Assembly: GCF_000378485.1 (NCBI RefSeq)
Contig: NZ_KB899969.1
Coordinates: forward strand, 248,001 to 312,000
Origin: Flavobacterium rivuli WB 3.3-2 = DSM 21788
GTDB lineage: Bacteria; Bacteroidota; Bacteroidia; Flavobacteriales; Flavobacteriaceae
Length of the DNA stretch: 64,000 nucleotides
Direction of reading: 5' to 3'
The notes under the pieces are model-generated. The model made no database searches. It was not told where the DNA came from and was given only the letters and a program-made list of their open reading frames with translations. The stretch's first letter is position 1; every line of letters begins with the position of its first letter. Made by a program: the position numbers and the translations under genes. Below, one piece after another: positions 18,167-25,858 of this stretch.

Positions 18167-19051
18167 CTATCTGTTATTATACCCAAACCTTTTAAGCTGG
18201 TAACTGTTGCTGCGCCAGTCTTTGTTTACTTTTACAAACATTTCTATGTGTATCTGCTTGCCAAAAAATTTCTCCAGGTCTTCGCGGGCCTGTATGCCTA
18301 CACGTTTAATGGCAGATCCTTTATGTCCTATAATAATTCCTTTTTGGGTTTCGCGCTCTACCATGATCACGGCACGAATGCGTATAATGTTATCATCCTC
18401 AATAAACTCTTCTGTTTCTATCTCTACAGCATACGGAATTTCTTTATCGTAATTGATAAGTATTTTTTCGCGAATGGTTTCGTTTACAAAAAAGCGTTCG
18501 GGCTTATCTGTAAGGGCGTCTTTAGGGTAATAAGGCTCACTCTCCGGCAGCAGTTGTATAATACGGTTAAAAACTTCTTTTACATTAAAATTTTTAAGGG
18601 CGCTTATAGGGTAAATTTCGGCATTGGGCACTTTCTCTGTCCACAATGCTACCTGCTGCTCCAATTGTTCCTGCTCGCTGGTATCTATTTTATTAAGTAA
18701 TAAAAGTACAGGTATCTTAGCATGGACGATTTTGTTAAAAAAGGCTTCGTCTTTAAGCTCTTTCTCACCTATCTCTACCATATATATAAGTACATCGGCA
18801 TCTTCAAAGGCAGATTTTACAAAATCCATCATAGAATTTTGCAGCTCGTAAGCCGGTTTAATAATACCGGGCGTATCGCTTAGGACCACCTGAAAGTCTT
18901 CGCCGTTTACAATACCTAATATACGGTGGCGTGTAGTTTGTGCTTTAGACGTAATGATAGACAAACGTTCGCCTACAAAGGCGTTCATAAGGGTGCTCTT
19001 GCCCACATTTGGGTTACCAATAATGTTTACAAAACCTGCTTTATGTGCCAT
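18167..19051 (-). CDS. era: GTPase Era
   Basis: Essential GTPase that binds the 3' end of 16S rRNA during 30S assembly; 294 aa, usual length. The G domain shows GNPNVGKST (G1), SDTPGI (G3), NKID (G4) and SALK (G5). The C-terminal KH domain (about 200-294) contains GHKGSAIKRVGIQAREDLEKF, the RNA-binding GxxG-type segment. A terminator lies upstream, so it is transcribed separately from the lipoprotein gene. Confidence 0.98.
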   Translation of the reverse strand: MAHKAGFVNIIGNPNVGKSTLMNAFVGERLSIITSKAQTTRHRILGIVNGEDFQVVLSDTPGIIKPAYELQNSMMDFVKSAFEDADVLIYMVEIGEKELKDEAFFNKIVHAKIPVLLLLNKIDTSEQEQLEQQVALWTEKVPNAEIYPISALKNFNVKEVFNRIIQLLPESEPYYPKDALTDKPERFFVNETIREKILINYDKEIPYAVEIETEEFIEDDNIIRIRAVIMVERETQKGIIIGHKGSAIKRVGIQAREDLEKFFGKQIHIEMFVKVNKDWRSNSYQLKRFGYNNR

Positions 19052-19079
19052 ACAACCTGAAATAAATGTTTAACAAAAA

Positions 19080-19097
19080 CCCATCAGTACTGATGGG
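19080..19097 (-). terminator. Terminator of the small lipoprotein gene
   Basis: CCCATCAGTACTGATGGG is a perfect 18-nt palindrome followed on the minus strand by TTTTTG. It lies between the 19604-19182 gene and era. Confidence 0.8.
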
Positions 19098-19181
19098 CTC
19101 GATTTAGCAATGCAATAAAGATTACTATTCTGTAGGCAAAGATAGGATAATAACCCGATAAACCTGTTACTCCTTTAAGTC

Positions 19182-19604
19182 TTATATCTTCGTGTAAGCA
19201 GATACAGCATAATAGGGATTTGCCTCTGTGCCGTCGTTAAACGTTATACTAAGCGTATTTCCGGATACTGTAATCTCTAAATCCTGTGTGCCCCCCTGTG
19301 TGGTAATTGTGTAAGCGTTACCTGCAGTATTTACCCAGGTGCCATCAAAACTACTGGAGGTGCACACGCTCTGTAAGTAAGCATAGTCTGTCACAGTAAA
19401 AGCTTTTTGCTCGTCTCTAAATGTTATAGTGCTTTGCTTTCTGCAGTCGTTCAATGTTTCCGGGGTGCCATTATTTGTATAGGTAGATAGTTTCCATGAG
19501 CCAATAATAGGGCTCGATGGGGTGGGAGTAACTGTCCTGTCGTCATCGTTTCCGCATCCTGTTAATGCTAATGCGGTAAAGCATACTATTAAAAACTTTT
19601 TCAT
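19182..19604 (-). CDS. Small lipocalin-like lipoprotein
   Basis: A 140-aa lipoprotein. The signal peptide ends in a lipobox (LALTGC) with the acylated cysteine at about residue 17, followed by an acidic linker (GNDDDRT). The rest is beta-rich and fits the lipocalin-like fold common in flavobacterial lipoproteins (IIGSWKLSTYTNNGTPETLNDC ... FDGTWVNTAGNAYTIT). Two cysteines (NDCRK, QSVC) could form a disulphide. The function is unknown; an envelope location is expected. It is a monocistronic gene ending at its own terminator. Confidence 0.8.
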   Translation of the reverse strand: MKKFLIVCFTALALTGCGNDDDRTVTPTPSSPIIGSWKLSTYTNNGTPETLNDCRKQSTITFRDEQKAFTVTDYAYLQSVCTSSSFDGTWVNTAGNAYTITTQGGTQDLEITVSGNTLSITFNDGTEANPYYAVSAYTKI

Positions 19605-19652
19605 AATGGTGGTGTTAGTTATTGATTTTGGTATTTAAGATCTACCTTAAAA

Positions 19653-19716
19653 TAAAACCGTTTTGTAAACTTAGTAGCGGGAACAGGACTCGAACCTGTG
19701 ACCTTCGGGTTATGAG
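19653..19716 (-). repeat. Left 64-bp direct repeat: duplicated 3' part of tRNA-fMet (att-like site)
   Basis: The sequence is identical over all 64 bases to 20991-21054. It covers half of the tRNA terminator stem, the whole T arm and variable region, and the 3' anticodon stem up to the anticodon loop. Beyond 19716 the sequence differs (TTCT instead of CCCG). This is the footprint expected of site-specific integration at a tRNA gene. Confidence 0.9.
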
Positions 19717-19752
19717 TTCTAACGTAACCCGAAACAAGCCATGTTCCTGCCC
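19675..19752 (-). pseudogene. tRNA-like remnant at the left repeat, with a substituted 5' half
   Basis: Read on the minus strand, the duplicated fMet 3' half is preceded by unrelated sequence that still pairs with it. TTCGGGTTA pairs with TAACCCGAA (9 bp, 19725-19733 with 19704-19712), and GGAACA pairs with TGTTCC at the ends, beside an intact T arm. There is no proper D arm and the anticodon loop is enlarged. It is probably not a working tRNA. Confidence 0.5.
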
Positions 19753-19848
19753 TTTATGCTATATTTTCACCCAGTTTAGAGGGTTCAAAATTTCAAGATT
19801 ATAGGAAAAGTGTTCTTATTCCTGTTCAGATTGCAAATGAACGAATCT

Positions 19849-20742
19849 TTATTCGTTCTCAATCTTTTTTATAGCCTTAGATTCAATGAGTGCAGGATTG
19901 CTTGGGAAAAGTTCTTTTATATCTTCTGGAGCATTAATTGCGGGTCTTACTTCTCCACCTTTCATTATTATATCGGCAAATGTTTTTATAGAATTTTTAA
20001 TTTTTTCGATATTTTCAGGTTCATTTTCCTTGAAAGCTTGTGAGTTTATATACTCTGCCTCGGTCTGAATCACTCTTTTTATTGCTGCTTCGTTCAGATC
20101 CACAATATGCTGTAGTGCGTCATTTTGAATACTTACTGTTCGCAAATGTTCTTCACTAATCCTACATTTTAAAACAAAATTATAAACTGCTGAAGCTGCC
20201 CAAACCACACTGCTTATCAATCCCACTCCTCCGCCGCCTACTAAGACGTTAAACCATATAGATCCATTCTCCACACTAACAACTTTTTCAGAGCCTTTAA
20301 TATCGTCATTGATCACAATTTGACTAATTGCATTGTGCAGATCATTGGTGTATTTTGATATATCCTTTAAGTTCTCGATGGGGGGGAGCTTTATATTTAT
20401 CGATTCCTCAGACTGAATTAGAACAAACCCATTTAGTAAATTCAATAGATTAGCAAGTCTAAATCTTAAATTGAATAACACAACTTCTAATGTATCTTTC
20501 TGATTAGTAGATAACGTTTCGAGATCCGATCCTAAGGAATAAATGACCGTCTCCTTCAGTGGGTTCAATTCATTAATAAAATAGCTTGACTCTTCAAGTT
20601 CTAATAAAGCAATGCGTAAATCTTTAACGTTTTCTAAGTAGAAAATATTTGGATTACTAGAATTTGCGGAAAGTTCAAGATGCAATTTTTGAATGACTTT
20701 CTCAAGCTGTTCTTTAAAATTTGAAAGGGTCATATTTTTCAT
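19849..20742 (-). CDS. Unknown 297-aa protein with one membrane segment, cargo of the tRNA-bounded insert
   Basis: I do not recognise this protein. It has no signal peptide. Residues 1-150 are mostly helical and Leu/Glu/Asn-rich. A glycine-rich hydrophobic segment at about 165-190 (NVLVGGGGVGLISSVVW) looks like a membrane helix. The remaining C-terminal 100 residues are charged helices with a possible coiled coil (EEHLRTVSIQNDALQHIVDLNEAAIKR). Codon use is much richer in A/T than in der, era or thi genes, which fits recent transfer. Its start overlaps the stop of a 46-aa ORF. It lies alone between the two copies of a tRNA-fMet duplication. A membrane effector of a defence or satellite element is one possibility, but nothing in the sequence proves it. 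Confidence 0.75.
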   Translation of the reverse strand: MKNMTLSNFKEQLEKVIQKLHLELSANSSNPNIFYLENVKDLRIALLELEESSYFINELNPLKETVIYSLGSDLETLSTNQKDTLEVVLFNLRFRLANLLNLLNGFVLIQSEESINIKLPPIENLKDISKYTNDLHNAISQIVINDDIKGSEKVVSVENGSIWFNVLVGGGGVGLISSVVWAASAVYNFVLKCRISEEHLRTVSIQNDALQHIVDLNEAAIKRVIQTEAEYINSQAFKENEPENIEKIKNSIKTFADIIMKGGEVRPAINAPEDIKELFPSNPALIESKAIKKIENE

Positions 20743-20879
20743 TGTAAGACTATCGTTTTAAAAGCAATTACATCGGGTTTAGGCCATTCGCTCTTTTTGG
20801 TATTAAAGAGTAAGCCTTCGCGGGTTGGATATTTTTCCTTTAATTTCTTTACAAAAAGCTCACTTGAGTTGTTATGCAT
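20739..20879 (-). CDS. Possible 46-aa protein, translationally coupled to the 297-aa gene
   Basis: A short frame from ATG at 20879 encodes a basic peptide (MHNNSSELFVKKLKEKY ... FKTIVLQ). It ends in TGA at 20739-20741, which overlaps the ATG of the 297-aa protein (ATGA). Overlap of this kind suggests a two-gene operon. No domain is recognised. It may be a partner or leader peptide, or chance, since it is short and supported mainly by the junction. Confidence 0.4.
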   Translation of the reverse strand: MHNNSSELFVKKLKEKYPTREGLLFNTKKSEWPKPDVIAFKTIVLQ

Positions 20880-20970
20880 CGAACTTCATACTCCTCTAAA
20901 GGCTTCAGAAAAGTCTTCAAGTTGAAAAGCCGTAAAACACGTATAAAGAGCCGTAAATTAAACACATAAA

Positions 20971-21002
20971 AAAACGGTTTTAAATTTCTTTAAAACCGTT
21001 TT
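20971..21002 (-). terminator. Terminator of tRNA-fMet
   Basis: A perfect 14-bp stem (AAAACGGTTTTAAA / TTTAAAACCGTTTT, loop TTTC) with a T run on the minus strand, starting 11 nt past the tRNA 3' end. The 64-bp repeat begins inside this stem, so only one arm was duplicated. Confidence 0.85.
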
Positions 21003-21054
21003 GTAAACTTAGTAGCGGGAACAGGACTCGAACCTGTGACCTTCGGGTTATGAG
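20991..21054 (-). repeat. Right 64-bp direct repeat within the intact tRNA-fMet
   Basis: Exact match to 19653-19716. It ends in the anticodon loop of the complete tRNA. The two copies are 1,338 bp apart (start to start). Confidence 0.9.
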
Positions 21055-21085
21055 CCCGACGAGCTGCCTACTGCTCTATCCCGCG
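21013..21085 (-). tRNA. Initiator tRNA-fMet (anticodon CAT)
   Basis: A 73-nt cloverleaf on the minus strand, CCA not encoded. The anticodon stem-loop is TCGGG-CTCATAA-CCCGA, whose three consecutive G:C pairs mark initiator tRNA. The first acceptor position C1 does not pair with T72, the second initiator hallmark. The T arm is ACAGG-TTCGAGT-CCTGT. It is followed by a strong terminator. Its 3' part is duplicated 1.3 kb away. Confidence 0.95.
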
Positions 21086-21564
21086 TTGTTTCGAGTGCAA
21101 ATATACAACCATTATTGAATATAACAAGACTATTTGCGAAAATGTTTTTAAATTTAAGCTTTATTTGAAGAAAATTTAATCCTGAGTGGGTGTTATACAT
21201 TGTATAACAGATGATTGTTTAAGGGAAAATTTTTAAAATAAATTAAACTTTGGTAATGTTTGATGGTGTAAGGGCCATAACTGTTTGATGTTTTAGATAC
21301 TCCTAAATGTTCTTTTAAATGCCAACGGCCTATTCGAACTATAAAGCAAAAATGCTCCTTTTTAAGGAGCATAATTTTCTTTAGCAGGCTAAGAGGGACT
21401 CCAGTCGAACACCTAATACCAATTTTGATGTTTGTTGATGGAATTAAATAACTGAAAATAAGATTTTATATATAAATATAATTTTTTAAAAACAAAGCAG
21501 CAAAAAATATTAATGCCAATTTTAGTCTTGTAATCAACATGTTGTATATAACATAAAATCCAAC
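21086..21564. other. 479-bp spacer between tRNA-fMet and the NmrA-like gene
   Basis: No gene is visible. It holds a hairpin at 21352-21372 (ATGCTCCTT-TTT-AAGGAGCAT) and, 12 bp further, the first copy of the tRNA-end-like repeat (21384-21450). The rest is AT-rich sequence without recognised structure. Confidence 0.8.
21352..21450 (-). repeat. Hairpin plus tRNA-end-like repeat, copy 1
   Basis: The core 21384-21450 begins GCAGGCTAAGAGGGACTCC and matches copies 2 (25768) and 3 (28209) over about 65 bp with a few differences. On the minus strand the core precedes a hairpin, but this copy's hairpin sequence differs from the other two and is 12 bp away rather than adjoining. It marks the left edge of the cassette series. 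Confidence 0.75.
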
Positions 21565-22482
21565 TTAAATCAGACCTTTGTCACGGCAATACCGTGCCAC
21601 GCTTTCCTCTACTGTTGGGAGCTTACCAAAAAGTTCTTTTTGTCGTTGCGGATTCTTGCTTATGTACACGCCCGTATCGATCCATTTTATCATTTCATAC
21701 ATATCTTTAATATTATCACTAAACCTGGCTATAATCGGCAGAATGTATTTCATGGCAAATGGAGGGATAACCGGCTTAACATCAATTTTCTTTTTAAGGA
21801 CACTTGCAAAGGCCGCTACCAGTATTTTTTCGTTTACCGGCCTGTCCCAACCTACATCTATAGAAGTATTCAGCTCTGTATCAGGTAACGCTACAGCCGC
21901 CAGGGCGGTATATCGTGCCAGTTGTGGTGTATAGATAATACCATACGTCCCGGTCAGGAAAGTAGGCAGTATTCCTTTCTTAATTTTCTCAATTATAAAA
22001 TCAGGTGTCTGATCCAAAAAGGCTCCCGGCCTAAGGGCGATGTAAGGCTGTTTTTTTTCTTTCAGGTATTCTTCAATCTGGAATTTGTTGTAAAAATGAG
22101 GCACCGACCGGGCTTTGTCAGATTCGAGGATGGAGATCAGCACAAAACGGGGAATCCCTGCTTCTTTAGTGGCGTCTACCAAATTCCGGTACCCTATAGT
22201 GTCCGTTGCTGCGCTGTCCCCTTTTTTCCGACGCGTGTAGCCGGCCGCACTGGCCACTGCAACATCAAAACCGTGCTTCGGTGAAAAGGCTTGCCTTAAA
22301 GAAGCTGCATCCATCATATCCGCCACAACAAAATTTTTAACCCCCATTTTAGAGAGTGCATCCCTGTTACTGCTGGCTCTTACCATGGCCGTAACTTCCG
22401 CCCCCTGCCCAAGCAACTCTTTTACAATCTGGCTACCCAGCATTCCGGTTGCACCGGCAACTATAACTTTTTTAGTATTCAT
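21565..22482 (-). CDS. NAD(P)-binding NmrA-like / atypical SDR oxidoreductase
   Basis: A 305-aa cytoplasmic Rossmann-fold protein. The N-terminal nucleotide-binding motif is AGATGMLGSQIV, of the GxxGxxG type used by atypical SDRs. A basic residue follows the second strand (VRASSNRDAL), suggesting NADPH. The middle contains AAGYTRRKKGDSA and GYRNLVDATKEAGIPRFVLIS, typical of NmrA/NAD(P)H-binding proteins. It could be a quinone- or isoflavone-type reductase or a redox sensor. It is the last gene of a run with an MDR reductase (26-bp gap) and an OYE-family reductase, which suggests shared detoxification of electrophiles. A repeat with hairpin follows. Confidence 0.82.
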   Translation of the reverse strand: MNTKKVIVAGATGMLGSQIVKELLGQGAEVTAMVRASSNRDALSKMGVKNFVVADMMDAASLRQAFSPKHGFDVAVASAAGYTRRKKGDSAATDTIGYRNLVDATKEAGIPRFVLISILESDKARSVPHFYNKFQIEEYLKEKKQPYIALRPGAFLDQTPDFIIEKIKKGILPTFLTGTYGIIYTPQLARYTALAAVALPDTELNTSIDVGWDRPVNEKILVAAFASVLKKKIDVKPVIPPFAMKYILPIIARFSDNIKDMYEMIKWIDTGVYISKNPQRQKELFGKLPTVEESVARYCRDKGLI

Positions 22483-22508
22483 TTTATGTTTAAATTGTAT
22501 TTACTTCT

Positions 22509-23432
22509 TTATTCTACAAGCAGCACAACCTTGCCGTTTACGCCTCCGGCGGTTACAAAATCCTGAGCGCTGGCTGCTTCTTCCAGCCTAAAGGTTTTGG
22601 AAACAACTGGCCTGAACTTTCCTGCATCTATTAAGTCAATGCCATTTTGTAAGGTTTCAGATGTTATATTGGAAGCTACAAACCGGGCTTCCACATTGTA
22701 ACGCCTTGCCAACTCCTGCGATGGCGGTGTTGCAATGCTCAATAACGTGCCACCGGGCTTTAAAACCCGGAATAAATTTACCTGCGCTTCGCCACCTGCG
22801 GTATCGGCTACCAGGTCAACATCATTGATAATAGCCGCCACATCCTGAAACTTATAGTCAATTACATCATCGGAGCCAAGGCTTTTTGCCAGCGCCACAC
22901 CCTTTCCGGATGCCGTGGCAATAACGTAGGCCCCGGCAGCTTTTGCCATTTGTACCATAGCACCCCCAACTGCGCCACCGCCTCCCTGGATCAACACTTT
23001 TTGACCTTCTTCTAATTTGCCCTCTGTAAACAATACTGACTGTGCCGTCCCTATAGTAACCGCTATTGATGCTGCGGCTTCAAAAGACAGGCTTTGTGGC
23101 TTGAGTACAACGAGGTTCTCATTGGCAGTAACATACTCGGTATAAGCACTTTTACGGGTGAGGGCAATCACGGCATCACCCACTTTAAATTTTGACACAT
23201 TGCTACCAATAGCAGCAATTACTCCCGCAGCCTCACCGCCCGGAATAAATGGTAACTGAACAGGACGGGTTTTTTTCATAATTCCCATTCGTGTTTTAAT
23301 GTCTATAGGATTTACACCAGCCGCCTTAACCATGATTAAAACATCATTTTCAATTTGGATTGATGGTTTAGGGACCTCAACCTGCTCAATCACATCCGAG
23401 CTTCCATAATCCTTATATTGTATGGCCTTCAT
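22509..23432 (-). CDS. NADP-dependent MDR oxidoreductase (quinone oxidoreductase-like)
   Basis: A 307-aa medium-chain reductase without zinc ligands. The GroES-like N-domain (MKAIQYKDYGSSDVIEQVEVPKP, GVNPIDIKTRMG, PFIPGGEAAGVIAAIG) is followed by the nucleotide-binding motif VLIQGGGGAVGGAMVQMAKAAGA. It probably reduces quinones or alpha,beta-unsaturated carbonyls with NADPH in the cytoplasm. Its start codon overlaps the stop of the OYE gene by one base (TAATG), so the pair is co-translated and likely acts on the same kind of compound. Confidence 0.88.
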   Translation of the reverse strand: MKAIQYKDYGSSDVIEQVEVPKPSIQIENDVLIMVKAAGVNPIDIKTRMGIMKKTRPVQLPFIPGGEAAGVIAAIGSNVSKFKVGDAVIALTRKSAYTEYVTANENLVVLKPQSLSFEAAASIAVTIGTAQSVLFTEGKLEEGQKVLIQGGGGAVGGAMVQMAKAAGAYVIATASGKGVALAKSLGSDDVIDYKFQDVAAIINDVDLVADTAGGEAQVNLFRVLKPGGTLLSIATPPSQELARRYNVEARFVASNITSETLQNGIDLIDAGKFRPVVSKTFRLEEAASAQDFVTAGGVNGKVVLLVE

Positions 23433-24505
23433 TATTTTGAAGTATAAAGTGGATAATCAATATAACCTTGCTCGCCGGGAGTATACAATGTGCCGAAATC
23501 GACATCATTGAGGGGGACATTTTTTTCACTACGGCTAACGAAATCAGGATTGGCAAGGAATCCTCTGCCAAAAGCAACAAGGTCTGCAGAATTATGCTGC
23601 AACAGTTCTTCTGCCGATTCTTTGGTCAGGGCATTACAGTATATGATCGTATTATTAAATACTGTACGAATAGATTTATACGTTTTTTCAGGAATGTCAG
23701 GGTTAAGGGAAAGATGGATGTAGGCGAGCCCTATCCTGTCCAGTTCGCTGCTCAGGTACGTGTAGGTCTGGTGCACTTCCTCAGTATCGTACGGCTTTTG
23801 GTCGCTTAATTGAGAAAAAGGAGAAAACCGGATGCCAATTTTATCTGCGCCAATAGCAGCTGCAATCGCTTCGGTAATCTCTACAATAAGGCGGCTCCTG
23901 TTTATAAGGTCGCCACCATAGTGGTCCGCCCTGTTATTTACATTGGGGTTTAAGAATTGTTCCAATAAATACCCATTGGCACCGTGAAGCTCTACACCAT
24001 CAAAACCGGCACGTATGACATTTTTAGAAGCCTGCACGAAATCGGCAATCACGCCTGTTATGCCTTGCTGTGTAAGGGCCACCGGTACAGAATGTTCCTG
24101 CATACCGAGAGTGTCAGTGAAGATTTCGCCGGCCGCCTTAATATTAGATGGGCCTACCGGCTGTAACCCGTCGGGCAGGTTCGCTACATTGGCGATACGG
24201 CCGGTGTGCATGAGTTGCAGGAAAATTTTTGCCCCGTTTAGATGTACCGCCTCCGTTACATTTTTCCAGCCTGCAACCTGTGCTTCTGAATAAATTCCCG
24301 GGATTCGGGGATAGCCCAGCCCTTCCGGGCTTGGCGACGTACCTTCGGTAACGATCAGGCCTGCGCCGGAGCGTTGCGCATAATAGGTTGCTATAAGTTC
24401 ATTAGGAAGGTTGCCTATAGCCCTGCTTCGGGTCATGGGAGCCATTACCAAATGGTTTTTTAATTTTAAAGTGCCTTTCTCAAAAGGAGTGAATAACTTT
24501 TTCAT
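23432..24505 (-). CDS. Old Yellow Enzyme family alkene reductase (NemA-like)
   Basis: FMN-dependent ene-reductase of 357 aa, normal length. The TIM-barrel start is KLFTPFEKGTLKLKNHLVMAPMTRSRA. Flavin- and substrate-site motifs include GVELHGANGYLLEQFLNPNVNNRADHYGG and the C-terminal phosphate-binding part (DLVAFGRGFLANPDF). It reduces activated C=C bonds, nitro-esters or quinones using NADPH. It is the first structural gene after the AraC regulator (112-bp gap, same strand) and is coupled to the MDR reductase. Induction through AraC is inferred from position only. Confidence 0.93.
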   Translation of the reverse strand: MKKLFTPFEKGTLKLKNHLVMAPMTRSRAIGNLPNELIATYYAQRSGAGLIVTEGTSPSPEGLGYPRIPGIYSEAQVAGWKNVTEAVHLNGAKIFLQLMHTGRIANVANLPDGLQPVGPSNIKAAGEIFTDTLGMQEHSVPVALTQQGITGVIADFVQASKNVIRAGFDGVELHGANGYLLEQFLNPNVNNRADHYGGDLINRSRLIVEITEAIAAAIGADKIGIRFSPFSQLSDQKPYDTEEVHQTYTYLSSELDRIGLAYIHLSLNPDIPEKTYKSIRTVFNNTIIYCNALTKESAEELLQHNSADLVAFGRGFLANPDFVSRSEKNVPLNDVDFGTLYTPGEQGYIDYPLYTSK

Positions 24506-24617
24506 TGTGTCATATTATTTATATAGACAAATGTAGAAGTTACTGTATGGGTAAAATAACCGGATAAGACACAAGAATAGTCCTATCCGACGGCAGAGAA
24601 TTATATTGGCTATAAGA

Positions 24618-25601
24618 TTATACCGTATAAGAAAACTTCTTTGGGGTGATGCCATACCGCTTCTCAAACAGCCTGCTGAAGTGGCTAAGGTTTGAAAATC
24701 CCAACTCATAGCCAACCTCCGAAACGGAATGCTTAGCCTGTTTCAGTAAAAAAGCGGCTTCATCCATTCTGGCCTTTTGGTAATAATTATAGATTGTATC
24801 TCCAAATGTCTGCTTGAAGAGTTGTTTAAGCTTGGTCTCGCTCATCGATGCAATAATGGCCAACTCACTTAAAACCGGTGGCGTACTGAGGTCACGTAAA
24901 ATCTCGTTGCGGATTACCAAAAGCTTTTCTGCATCGTTGCTGTTTATACTTTTAAAAGTAGTGTTCTCCCTAAGTGACAGCTTACTAAAAAGCAGGTACA
25001 TCAATTCCTGAACTTTAATTTGTATATAGAAACCATTCATAGAATTGTTCATGTCAACTGAAACTATATTTTTGAGAAGCAATTGCATTTCAGTATCCAG
25101 GCTTTCGAAAAAGAGAAATGAAGCGTTTTCGCCTGTAATGGTTTGAATTGTGTTATTGGGGTTTTCAATGGAGAGTATTGAGCGTAGTCTGTCGGCAGCA
25201 ATTGCAACTACCACATATTGTATAATACTGTTAGCAGGAAAACAGATTTCCGTCTTCAGGTCATTTGTAGATAAGAGTATTGAGGCATCATTTTTTTGTG
25301 AGAATGGGATATTCTCTTCGCTCTCATATTTAACTTCAAGATCCTGTTGGGTATTATAAAAGAAAAAAGTCCGCACACTGCTGGTTTCAGGGGAAGGATT
25401 ACGCTTAATAACTAAATCTTCCTTTAAGATATAGCTATGAATAGTTAATTTAAAATCGCTCCCAAAACCTACTTTACGCACATAACCTTCTCCCATTTCA
25501 GTTGGGATTTCCATGAAATTATCTCTTACAACAGCATTGATATGCTTTGCAAAAAATGTAATGAAGTCGAAGCCCGGGGCCGTTGTAAATTCGAAGATCA
25601 T
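24618..25601 (-). CDS. AraC family transcriptional regulator
   Basis: A 327-aa regulator with the two helix-turn-helix motifs of AraC/XylS proteins at the C-terminus (about residues 225-325). These read LSELAIIASMSETKLKQLFKQTFGDTIYNYY and VSEVGYELGFSNLSHFSRLFEKRYGITPKKF. The N-terminal 200 residues show no clear cupin motif and may sense a ligand. It lies immediately upstream of, and in line with, the OYE-MDR-NmrA genes and is most likely their activator. It belongs to the accessory gene series bounded by repeats at 21384 and 25768. Confidence 0.93.
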   Translation of the reverse strand: MIFEFTTAPGFDFITFFAKHINAVVRDNFMEIPTEMGEGYVRKVGFGSDFKLTIHSYILKEDLVIKRNPSPETSSVRTFFFYNTQQDLEVKYESEENIPFSQKNDASILLSTNDLKTEICFPANSIIQYVVVAIAADRLRSILSIENPNNTIQTITGENASFLFFESLDTEMQLLLKNIVSVDMNNSMNGFYIQIKVQELMYLLFSKLSLRENTTFKSINSNDAEKLLVIRNEILRDLSTPPVLSELAIIASMSETKLKQLFKQTFGDTIYNYYQKARMDEAAFLLKQAKHSVSEVGYELGFSNLSHFSRLFEKRYGITPKKFSYTV

Positions 25602-25732
25602 ATACTGGAGTAGGTTATTTTCAAATCTAAATTACGGGGAAACAATTGTATTCCTGCTTTAGCATCGAATGTTTTAATTATTTGGAATTAAAATTATGCT
25701 ATTAGATATGATATTCAATTTCTTACAAGTAA

Positions 25733-25842
25733 AAATACCCTATAAATAATGAATTTACAGGGTATTTGCAGGCTGAGAGGGACTCCAGTCGAACACCTTA
25801 TACCTGTTTTGATGTTTTTTGAAACGATTAAATAATCAGAAA
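25733..25842 (-). repeat. Hairpin plus tRNA-end-like repeat, copy 2
   Basis: The hairpin 25733-25767 (AAATACCCTATAAAT / ATTTACAGGGTATTT, loop AATGA) directly adjoins a core starting GCAGGCTGAGAGGGACTCC. The hairpin differs by only one stem base from that of tRNA-Ser (30824-30858). It also serves as the likely terminator of the GcvT-like gene on the minus strand. Confidence 0.8.
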
Positions 25843-25858
25843 CACATAAGACGGTCAC

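Noticed and set aside
19622..19804. Short plus-strand frame across the left 64-bp repeat
   Set aside because: It is translated tRNA-derived sequence (SGNRTRTCDLRVMSS type), a well-known false ORF pattern.
20880..20990. Integrase remnant upstream of the 46-aa ORF
   Set aside because: No frame shows a tyrosine-recombinase motif; only a loose GGCTT/AAGCC inverted repeat is present.
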